From assembly GCA_001701115.1 (NCBI GenBank), contig DAAJ01000057.1, forward strand, positions 18,373-37,773: DNA of 19,401 nt, given 5' to 3'. The DNA comes from Bacteroidales bacterium GP2. Its GTDB lineage: Bacteria; Bacteroidota; Bacteroidia; Bacteroidales; Muribaculaceae. Under the pieces are notes generated by a model, which made no database searches, was not told where the DNA came from, and saw only the letters and a program-made list of their open reading frames with translations. Each line of letters starts with the position of its first letter. The first letter of the stretch is position 1. Shown one piece after another: positions 7,552 through 13,881 of this stretch. Both the position numbers and the translations under genes were made by a program.

Positions 7552-8718
7552 TTATTTCTTTTTGTCGCCAGCGAGAACAACGTCAATGGGGAGCTTTGTG
7601 TACCAGATGTTGTAGCTGTAGTGGTTGTTGGCGCTTTCTTCTGTAAGGATGCCGATGCTTCCGTCAGGAAGGATTGTCATTGAAGAGTATGCGCTGGGAA
7701 GGTTTACAACGGTCTTTTTGATAGGCCATGTTTTGCCACCATCCTCGCTGACATAGATTGCAACATTGTTTCTGCCTTTGGGGTCTCCGGGAAGTGACTG
7801 GAGAAGGAGGTCCTTGCCATCGCGGTTGTAACGGATAATGTCACCGTTGCAACGGGGGTCGGGGAGACCTTCGATGGGCACGGGTTCGCTCCATGTTTCG
7901 CCATTGTCCTTAGAGTAAGAGAATTTGCGGAGAACACCGCTACGGTTGCGGATGCTCATGATGACAGTGCCGTCGGCAAGCTGCACCACTTTGCTCTCGT
8001 CGCCGTCTGTAGTAGCAGGATTTTTAGAAACTTTCCATGTTTTGCCTGCATCGTCGGTATAGATGGCGTAAACCTTGAATTTGGGGTTGCCGTCTTCTCT
8101 AACCACGAGAGGGAATATTATTCTGCCGTTTGCAAGCTGGGTGGCTCTTCCTGAAGTAGCGAATGCGCTTGTGCATTTGATAGGCTGTTTGCCATTAGGA
8201 TCGGTAGTGAGAATCTGCGGGTTGATGTCAACCATTTTGCCCCATGTCTTTCCATTGTCAGTGCTTCTGGCAACGCTGATGTGAGCAGGTTCTTTCTGCC
8301 AAAGTCCCATTCCGTGGCTGAATATAGCGAGGATGTCGCCACTCTTTTCGTCAACTACGAGTGCAGCGTCGCCACAACCGCCAACTTCATCATGAGCGGC
8401 AACAGTAACATATTCGCTCCATGTTTTGCCGCCGTCAGTGCTTCGGCGTGAAACTATGTCGATTTTAGCGGGGAGGTCTCCATTGTGTTCGATTCGTTTG
8501 TCAGCAACAGTCACAAGTGAGCCGTCCTTTGCTGTAACGATAGCGGGGATGCGGTAGAACTTGGAGTCAAAGTCGCCGGGGCAGTAAACGAGTGAACGCT
8601 CCACTCCGTTAGCCCATGTTTCGTTGTGAACCTGCTGAGCCACAGACGCAGCCGGCGCAATGATAGCTGCCGAAAGAACAGAAGCGCAGATTACGCGCTT
8701 GAGGTTTGATGTTGTCAT
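7552..8718 (-). CDS. Secreted GH33 sialidase (exo-alpha-sialidase)
   Basis: A 388-residue six-bladed propeller sialidase releasing terminal sialic acid from host glycoconjugates. An N-terminal Sec signal (basic KR, then a hydrophobic Ala-rich segment, probable cleavage near AxA at 24-28) predicts periplasmic or outer-membrane-associated export. The FRIP-type motif is YRIP (55-58). Five Asp boxes (S/T-x-D-x-G-x-T-W) occur at about 93, 152, 221, 269 and 324. Likely catalytic residues are the Arg triad R56, R257 and R316, acid/base D81, and the E241/Y344 nucleophile pair; these are my placements by motif. It lacks the extra N-terminal carbohydrate-binding domain of many Bacteroides sialidases, which exceed 500 residues. 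It has its own promoter and terminator, with no sialic-acid catabolism or SusCD genes nearby. Confidence 0.93.
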   Translation of the reverse strand: MTTSNLKRVICASVLSAAIIAPAASVAQQVHNETWANGVERSLVYCPGDFDSKFYRIPAIVTAKDGSLVTVADKRIEHNGDLPAKIDIVSRRSTDGGKTWSEYVTVAAHDEVGGCGDAALVVDEKSGDILAIFSHGMGLWQKEPAHISVARSTDNGKTWGKMVDINPQILTTDPNGKQPIKCTSAFATSGRATQLANGRIIFPLVVREDGNPKFKVYAIYTDDAGKTWKVSKNPATTDGDESKVVQLADGTVIMSIRNRSGVLRKFSYSKDNGETWSEPVPIEGLPDPRCNGDIIRYNRDGKDLLLQSLPGDPKGRNNVAIYVSEDGGKTWPIKKTVVNLPSAYSSMTILPDGSIGILTEESANNHYSYNIWYTKLPIDVVLAGDKKK

Positions 8719-8770
8719 GCTGTAGGTATTAATAATTTAGGTGTAATTCTATTCGTATGCTTTATGTTTA

Positions 8771-8801
8771 CAAAAATAGTTTTTTTTATCCGATAAACAA
8801 T
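8771..8801 (-). promoter_or_regulatory. Predicted sialidase promoter
   Basis: TATTTTTG on the minus strand (8778-8771) is an exact TAnnTTTG -7 box. TTG (8800-8798), preceded by A, lies 19 bases upstream at the -33 position. The predicted leader is about 45 bases. A 12-bp perfect palindrome, AAACAATTGTTT (8795-8806), covers the -33 element and is a candidate operator. Confidence 0.6.
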
Positions 8802-8840
8802 TGTTTTCTCGCTTTTTATATGTTTTTTTTATGAATGTAT

Positions 8841-8873
8841 AAAAAAATCGGCACCTGTTAGGGCGCCGATTTT
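8841..8873 (-). terminator. Intrinsic terminator after the SlyD-like gene
   Basis: A 12-bp stem (8844-8855 with 8862-8873, one G-U pair) with a 6-base loop is followed on the minus strand by a run of T (revcomp of the A-tract at 8841-8847). It lies about 25 bases past the stop codon of the prolyl isomerase and closes that transcription unit upstream of the sialidase promoter. Confidence 0.85.
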
Positions 8874-8898
8874 GTTCTTTTGGTAGTTGATTTTCTTA

Positions 8899-9465
8899 TT
8901 AATGACAACCGCAACCCTCGCTGTGATCGCATCCGCAATCATCGCCGCATGAGTCATGGTCACATCCGCAACCGCATCCGTGAGCTGGTTGCAGTTCCTC
9001 GGGGGTGGCGTCACGCACGGCAAGGATTTTTCCTTTGAATCGAACATCTTTTCCGGCGAGGGGATGATTGAAGTCCATTTTTACATCTTTGTCAGTTACT
9101 TCGGTGACAATGCCGGTGATTTTGTAGCCGTCAGCTGTCATCATGGGAAGTGCAGCTCCGGGTTTGATGGTGTTTTCGTCAAACTTGCCATCAACTTCAA
9201 AGATTTCTTTTTCGAGGGTTACAATCTGCTCCGGGTCTTTGGGTCCGAAAGCTTCCTCAGCTTTTACAGTCACATCAAATTCGCCGCCGGCTTCCAGTCC
9301 GTCAATAGCGATTTCAAGAGGACGAATCATGCCGCGGGTCACTCCGAAGATGATTTTTTCAGGGTCCTCAATATCAGTCTGGTGAACGAGCTTTTCACCG
9401 TCCGGGGTTACTTCATAAAGGTCATAACCCAATTCTACATATTTTCCTGGTTGAATTTTTTCCAT
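8899..9465 (-). CDS. slyD: SlyD-like FKBP-type peptidyl-prolyl isomerase with Cys/His-rich tail
   Basis: A 188-residue FKBP-fold prolyl isomerase and chaperone. The FKBP parts flank an insert-in-flap chaperone domain (roughly 75-125). The SlyD signature NHPLAGKDVRFKGKILAVRD, ending in ATPEEL, closes the folded part near residue 157. The last 27 residues (162-188) hold 8 Cys and 4 His in Cys-Gly-Cys repeats separated by Asp-rich spacers, a probable nickel, zinc or copper sink. E. coli SlyD has a His-rich tail instead. No signal peptide is present, so it is cytoplasmic. It is preceded by a gap of 48 bases after the small membrane-protein gene with no convincing promoter, and is followed by an intrinsic terminator. 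Confidence 0.93.
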   Translation of the reverse strand: MEKIQPGKYVELGYDLYEVTPDGEKLVHQTDIEDPEKIIFGVTRGMIRPLEIAIDGLEAGGEFDVTVKAEEAFGPKDPEQIVTLEKEIFEVDGKFDENTIKPGAALPMMTADGYKITGIVTEVTDKDVKMDFNHPLAGKDVRFKGKILAVRDATPEELQPAHGCGCGCDHDSCGDDCGCDHSEGCGCH

Positions 9466-9513
9466 ATTGTAATTGTTTTTAGTTTATGATTCATTCAGCA
9501 AAAACCGTGCCAA

Positions 9514-9657
9514 TTACCACCCCATATAGGAGAAAGCGATTATTCCAGCCGCAATAATAATCAAAGTTATGATTATTGCAGCCCAATTGCGCTTTGGGGA
9601 GTCAGGCGGATAAATGGATTGCTGGTCTTTGTCAGTGTTTTTGTCAGTTGTAGCCAT
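9514..9657 (-). CDS. Small single-pass membrane protein, 47 residues
   Basis: ATG at 9657-9655 opens a 47-codon frame ending in TAA at 9516-9514. The first 24 residues are polar and charged (four Lys and one Arg among many Asp, Thr, Gln and Pro; positive KRNW just before the membrane). Residues 25-43 form a continuous hydrophobic helix rich in Ile and Ala, and the tail SYMGW is short. The charge pattern predicts N-terminus in the cytoplasm, C-terminus out. I do not recognise the family. The clean hydrophilic-helix architecture, the same orientation as both neighbours, and its fit in an otherwise empty stretch between the phosphatase and slyD argue that it is real. No clear ribosome-binding site is visible, as is common in this phylum. 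Confidence 0.6.
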   Translation of the reverse strand: MATTDKNTDKDQQSIYPPDSPKRNWAAIIITLIIIAAGIIAFSYMGW

Positions 9658-9705
9658 GATACTTGAATTTTAGATAGTTTGTTTACTGATAAAACAATTA
9701 CATGG

Positions 9706-10242
9706 CTATAAAGTTTGAGCCATAGCTTGTGTGACAGTGTCGTAAAGGTTCAGGCAACCATCCTGAAGCAAATCCAGCACGAGTTCAAATCCTTCGGCTC
9801 CCTCATAGTAGGGGTCAGGGACGTAATCGTACCTTGTAGCGAGGTTGAAAAACCGTGCCATGGGTATGATTTTATTTTCACTATCTGCTGTAGGTGCAAT
9901 TGCATGCATGTTGCGCTCATTAGAAGAGTCCATCGGCACTATAATGTCGAAGTCGAAGAAATCGCTTTGTGTGACTTGACGGCACCTGTGGGTGAGGTTA
10001 AGCCCTCTCCGGCGGGCATGGGCTCTCATGCGGGAGTCGGGGAGGTCGCCGATGTGGTAGTTGCCTGTTCCTGCGGAGTCAACCGTCCATTTGCCAGTAT
10101 CGTGATGCTCCGCAATAATTTCATCAAGCACTCCTTCTGCTGCCGGGCTACGGCATATATTGCCGAGGCATACGAACAATATCCGAGGATGACCTGACGC
10201 AACGAGCGGCGCAATTGCAGGGATGAGTTTTTCTATAATCAT
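9706..10242 (-). CDS. Low-molecular-weight protein tyrosine phosphatase
   Basis: A 178-residue LMW-PTP, cytoplasmic, removing phosphate from phosphotyrosine. The phosphate-binding loop is C25-LGNIC-R31-S, and the general-acid loop is DPYYEG near residues 142-147. An N-terminal extension of about 18 residues precedes the first strand. The start used here is supported because its ATG overlaps the lpxB stop in an ATGA junction (10239-10242). In other bacteria such enzymes counter tyrosine kinases controlling capsule or exopolysaccharide; no kinase is present here, so the target is unknown. Coupling to lpxB suggests, but does not show, an envelope link. Arsenate reductase is less likely because the DPYY acid loop is intact. 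Confidence 0.93.
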   Translation of the reverse strand: MIIEKLIPAIAPLVASGHPRILFVCLGNICRSPAAEGVLDEIIAEHHDTGKWTVDSAGTGNYHIGDLPDSRMRAHARRRGLNLTHRCRQVTQSDFFDFDIIVPMDSSNERNMHAIAPTADSENKIIPMARFFNLATRYDYVPDPYYEGAEGFELVLDLLQDGCLNLYDTVTQAMAQTL

Positions 10243-11366
10243 TGTTGTGTTAAATCGGTAGTTATTACTGATGCGGCTCTTGCTGCTGCACCGTGTTCCC
10301 CGAGTTTCTTCCTTATAAAGGCATATCCGTCAAGCATATCTTTTCTTCCGTGCTGTCCGGGGAGGATAGCGTTGAGTTCAGCATCAACACCCTCAACGGT
10401 GCAGAGATGCACGAGCATTTCCGCAATGACACGTTTGCCTGCTATAAGGTTTGGCAACGATACGAATGGGATTTTGAGAATCATCTTCATAAGGTTGTAA
10501 CTGAGGCGGGAGGCATTTGCCCGGTAACACACAACCTGCGGAGTATTTGCAAGGGCGCATTCAAGGGTGGCAGTACCTGATGTGACAAGTGCTTCCTCGG
10601 CAACTGCCATAAGGTCGAATGTGCAGCCATAAAGGACCGGAATGCCTGGCGCAACTGAATAATCCGTTTCGCTGCGTCCTGGCGCTCCGGCGATAACAGG
10701 TTGCAGATTCGGATGAAGTGCAGCAACCTGTGCCATAACCGGGAGATTGTTTTTTATTTCCCCTCTCCGACTTCCTGGCACAAGGGCGAGTATGGGGCGG
10801 GAAGGGTCAAGACCTTTTTCACGGCAAAAAATATCTTTAGATGGAGCATTTGCAAGGCGTTCGTCTATCTCCTCCAATGTGGGATTTCCAACATATACCG
10901 CCTTCATACCGTGTTTTTTATAAAATTCCACCTCAAACGGGAGGATGCAAAGCATCTTGCGGACATATTTTCGTAAGGATTTCACCCGGTACTCTTTCCA
11001 TGCCCATACTTTCGGGGAAATATACCAATAAACCGGAATGCCGAGTTTTACCGCGTGGGCGGCAAGCTTAAGGTTGAAACTCGGGTAGTCCACGGCGATG
11101 AAACAGTCAGGGCACGAGTCTGCAAGAGCTTTTTTGGCGACTTTTATGTTAGCGGAGATTGTGCGTAGGTTGCGCAATACTTCGCTGAATCCCATAAACG
11201 CCATGCGCGAGTAGTGGATAACCGGGGATGTTGCTGCCGCCGACGCCATCAGGTCGCCTCCAAGAAATGTGAAGCGAGCCTGTGGGTCGTCTTTTTTTAT
11301 TGCCTCAATGAGTCCGGCGGCATGAAGATCGCCTGAGGGTTCACCTGCGCAGATGAAATAATGCAT
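10239..11366 (-). CDS. lpxB: Lipid-A-disaccharide synthase
   Basis: A 375-residue GT19 glycosyltransferase joining UDP-diacylglucosamine and lipid X to the lipid A disaccharide at the inner face of the cytoplasmic membrane. Motifs seen are GEPSGD (8-13), VDYPSFN with D93 in the position of E. coli catalytic D98, SPKVWAWKE (117-125), PGSRRGEI (197-204, R200 matching E. coli R201), and SGTATLE in the nucleotide-binding half. It begins only 4 bases after the GH95 stop codon and overlaps the phosphatase gene downstream, so all three are probably transcribed together. That partner is unusual for an essential lipid A gene. Confidence 0.96.
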   Translation of the reverse strand: MHYFICAGEPSGDLHAAGLIEAIKKDDPQARFTFLGGDLMASAAATSPVIHYSRMAFMGFSEVLRNLRTISANIKVAKKALADSCPDCFIAVDYPSFNLKLAAHAVKLGIPVYWYISPKVWAWKEYRVKSLRKYVRKMLCILPFEVEFYKKHGMKAVYVGNPTLEEIDERLANAPSKDIFCREKGLDPSRPILALVPGSRRGEIKNNLPVMAQVAALHPNLQPVIAGAPGRSETDYSVAPGIPVLYGCTFDLMAVAEEALVTSGTATLECALANTPQVVCYRANASRLSYNLMKMILKIPFVSLPNLIAGKRVIAEMLVHLCTVEGVDAELNAILPGQHGRKDMLDGYAFIRKKLGEHGAAARAASVITTDLTQQ

Positions 11367-11370
11367 GCAA

Positions 11371-13782
11371 TCAGTTAAGTGTTACTTTTCCTCCAGCTGG
11401 AATCTTGACCTTGCGGGCTTTGCCATTATAGTTGACAGTAGTTGACGCTCCATTTTCAGATGTGAGGGTTGCAGAGGTGATTTTTCCGTCTTTCCAGTCC
11501 ATGTCAACTTCAATTCCTCCACGTGCGCGGAGTCCTTTTACACTTCCGTCCGCCCACTGTTCAGGGAGTGCGGGCAGGAGTGTTACAGATGTGGGTGTGG
11601 ACTGGATGAGGATTTCGGCAACGCCGGCTGTTCCACCGAAGTTCGAGTCGATCTGGAAAGGTGAATGTGCACCGAGAAGGTTTGGATATGTGCCGCCTCC
11701 TCTCCTTGCGTCCTTGCCTCTGTAGTTGTCGGGACTTACATATTTAAGGAGCGTGCGGTAGGTCTTGTATGCTTTTTCTGCGTCAAGAAGCCTTGCGAAC
11801 AGGCTGATTCTCCATCCGGTGCTCCATCCGGTAGTCTTGTCGCCTTTGATTTCGAGAGTACGTTCTGCCGCTTTGGCAAGTTCAGGATCAGATGCAGGGG
11901 TGATGTGGCGTCCCGGATATACACCGAAGAGATGGCTCTGATGGCGATGGGTCGGTTCCGGATCTTCCCAGTCGTAGTACCATTCCTGTAGATTGCCTTT
12001 GGCTCCTACGGTGTACGGGTGTAGCTTCTTAAGGGCTTTGTCGATTCTTGCGCGGAGTTCCTTGTCTACTCCAAGCACAGCTGCCGCGTCACGTGCATCG
12101 GTCAGGCACTGGCGTGTCATGGCAAGGTCAGCGGTTCCTCCGTAAAGTGTTGCGCCTACATATCCTTCCGGTGTCCTGAACAGGTTTTCGGGTGAGGTGC
12201 CTGGTGAGGTAATGAGCTCGCCGTTTTTCTCGATAAGCCAGTCGAGGCAGAAAAGCGCGGCTCCTTTAAGCGCATCGTAGTTTTCTTTTAGATACTCCTT
12301 GTTGCCTGTGAATAGGTAGTGGTCCCAGATATGGGTAGCGAGCCATGCGCCTCCCATTGTCCAGTTTGCCCAGCATGGGTGACCAACATTCAGTCCGACA
12401 GGGTTGGTGGTAGCCCAGATATCTGAGTTCTGTCCGAGTGACCATCCGCCGTTGTCAACACCGTAATAGCTTTTGGCGGTAGCCTGTCCTGCGTTCTTTG
12501 ATGAAAGATTGCGGATGAATGAGAGGAGAGGAGTGTGCAGTTCGCTTAGGTTAGTGACTTCTGCCGGCCAGTAGTTCTCTTCAAGGTTGATGTTAGTGGT
12601 ATAGTTTGAACTCCACGGGGGCAGGATGTACTCGTTCCACAGACCCTGAAGGTTTGCGGGCACCCCAGGAGTGCGTGAGCAAGATATGAGGAGGTATCTT
12701 CCGAACTGGAAGAAGAGTTCTTCAAGGTCGGGATTTGTCATTGCTGAATCGGTGTAAAGCAAAAGCTGCTCATCGGTTGGCAAAGCGGCGATTTCAGGTG
12801 CTGTAGTGCCAAAGTCAATGCTTACTCTGTCGAAAAGGTTCTTATAGTCGGCAATATGGCGCTCCTTGAGTTCAGAATATGTTTTTGCTGAAGCAGCGTT
12901 GATGCGGTTCTGTGCAAGGGTTTTGTAATCTTTGCCCTGTGTTGCAGGATTTTTGTCAAAGCCATTGAAGCTTGTTACATTGGTCAATAGGATTGTCAAT
13001 GTTTTTACTCCTGTGGCTTTAAGTTGTCCTGATTCAGTTGCGGTAATAGAACCGCCCTGGTTTACAGCTTTGGCAATTGTGCGGAAGCGGGTGCCTCTGT
13101 CAGGATCATAAAAATGTTTCGGATTTCCACCGTTGTTATAATATACAGGCAGGGATGAGTATGCGGCGTATCCGGTAGAAATAAGCTCATTGCCTGTTGC
13201 TGTAACAGAGTGTGGCAACTGGCTGTCAAGAGATATGACAGCATCAAGCCCCGCGGGATCGGCGGTAGTGATACGTACCACAATAAGTGAGTCTGGTGCG
13301 GATGCAAAATATTCGGTGTTTACTGGATATCCCGCCGCTGTATAGCTCGCTTTTGCAAGTGAACTGTCAAGGTCAAGTGAGCGGCGATAGTCAGACGGCA
13401 ATTCGTTGGGTCTGTTGAGGTAGTCAATCTTGAGGGTGCCCAGAGGCTGGTAGTTGTCTGTGTAATGACCCTGTACTTTCAGTTGAAGTGAGTCAGCAGC
13501 GCGGTAGTTTTCTGCGTCCAATGCAGCGCGGATTTCCGGAATGGCTTTGAATGCGTCCGGTGTTGTTACTCCTTTTTCAGGTTCTCCGGTCCATAATGTT
13601 ATGTCATTGAGGGAAAGTCTTTCTCCTCTCTGGTCGCCATACACAATAGCTCCTAATGTGCCGTTGCCTATCATTAGCGCTTCTTCAAAGAAGTTTGCTG
13701 GGCGATTGTACTTGAGCACATTTCCAGCTGTTGCTGCGAATGCAGTTGCGCAGGCAACTGCGATTATTGCTGTTTTTTTCAT
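11371..13782 (-). CDS. Secreted GH95 glycosidase (alpha-L-fucosidase family)
   Basis: An 803-residue GH95 enzyme with a Sec signal (MKKTAIIAVACATAFAATAG). Numbering from this Met, catalytic residues by family motif are N397 and N399 (TTNINLEENYW), general acid E532 (SPGTSPEN) and general base D712 (QIDSNFGG). GH95 enzymes invert and remove terminal alpha-1,2-linked L-fucose, or in some members L-galactose. The residue two before the first catalytic Asn is Thr395, where Bifidobacterium AfcA has His; this may bear on specificity. The start at 13782 is chosen because an upstream in-frame ATG (13824) lies at or above the predicted -7 box (13821-13814) and would spoil the signal peptide. With the sialidase it suggests mucin or milk-oligosaccharide trimming, yet no SusCD pair accompanies it. 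It probably heads the lpxB transcription unit. Confidence 0.93.
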   Translation of the reverse strand: MKKTAIIAVACATAFAATAGNVLKYNRPANFFEEALMIGNGTLGAIVYGDQRGERLSLNDITLWTGEPEKGVTTPDAFKAIPEIRAALDAENYRAADSLQLKVQGHYTDNYQPLGTLKIDYLNRPNELPSDYRRSLDLDSSLAKASYTAAGYPVNTEYFASAPDSLIVVRITTADPAGLDAVISLDSQLPHSVTATGNELISTGYAAYSSLPVYYNNGGNPKHFYDPDRGTRFRTIAKAVNQGGSITATESGQLKATGVKTLTILLTNVTSFNGFDKNPATQGKDYKTLAQNRINAASAKTYSELKERHIADYKNLFDRVSIDFGTTAPEIAALPTDEQLLLYTDSAMTNPDLEELFFQFGRYLLISCSRTPGVPANLQGLWNEYILPPWSSNYTTNINLEENYWPAEVTNLSELHTPLLSFIRNLSSKNAGQATAKSYYGVDNGGWSLGQNSDIWATTNPVGLNVGHPCWANWTMGGAWLATHIWDHYLFTGNKEYLKENYDALKGAALFCLDWLIEKNGELITSPGTSPENLFRTPEGYVGATLYGGTADLAMTRQCLTDARDAAAVLGVDKELRARIDKALKKLHPYTVGAKGNLQEWYYDWEDPEPTHRHQSHLFGVYPGRHITPASDPELAKAAERTLEIKGDKTTGWSTGWRISLFARLLDAEKAYKTYRTLLKYVSPDNYRGKDARRGGGTYPNLLGAHSPFQIDSNFGGTAGVAEILIQSTPTSVTLLPALPEQWADGSVKGLRARGGIEVDMDWKDGKITSATLTSENGASTTVNYNGKARKVKIPAGGKVTLN

Positions 13783-13813
13783 GCCTTTTAAGGTAGTGGT
13801 TAGGTTATAGTGA

Positions 13814-13821
13814 CAAAAGTA
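13814..13821 (-). promoter_or_regulatory. Predicted -7 box for the GH95-lpxB unit
   Basis: TACTTTTG on the minus strand matches TAnnTTTG exactly. The implied start near 13807 gives a leader of about 25 bases to the ATG at 13782. No TTTG is found at the -33 position, which would fall inside the opposite arm of the inverted repeat. Confidence 0.55.
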
Positions 13822-13844
13822 CATAAAATATCCTTGTTTTTATG

Positions 13845-13852
13845 TACTTTTG
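13845..13852 (+). promoter_or_regulatory. Predicted -7 box for the ABC exporter envelope operon
   Basis: TACTTTTG on the plus strand is an exact TAnnTTTG, mirror image of the box for the GH95 gene. The implied start near 13859 leaves a leader of about 23 bases to the ATG at 13882. As with its partner, no canonical -33 TTTG is present. Confidence 0.55.
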
Positions 13853-13881
13853 TATCATAATTATAATTGACAGATAAAATT

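Larger units (their letters stand above)
13813..13853. repeat. 16-bp perfect inverted repeat containing both divergent -7 boxes
   Basis: Left arm 13813-13828 and right arm 13838-13853 are exact reverse complements, with a 9-base spacer (13829-13837). The outer part of each arm is TACTTTTG read outward, so each arm carries a perfect TAnnTTTG -7 box pointing away from the centre. It lies between the divergent GH95 and ABC exporter genes and is a likely bidirectional promoter and candidate operator. Confidence 0.9.

Noticed and set aside
7552..13782. Polysaccharide utilisation locus around the sialidase and GH95 enzyme
   Set aside because: No SusC/SusD pair, sulfatase, hybrid two-component sensor or ECF sigma/anti-sigma genes are present, and the two genes lie in separate transcription units.
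13783..13824. Upstream ATG (13824) that would extend the GH95 protein by 14 residues
   Set aside because: It sits just upstream of the predicted -7 box, inside the inverted repeat, and would place a non-signal sequence before a clear Sec signal that starts at 13782.
13813..13853. Inverted repeat as a bidirectional terminator or insertion-sequence end
   Set aside because: The flanking genes diverge, so no transcript ends here, and there is no transposase or target-site duplication.
13867..13881. TTG start extending the ABC exporter by five residues
   Set aside because: An ATG at 13882 gives the usual family N-terminus; the extra residues have no motif value.
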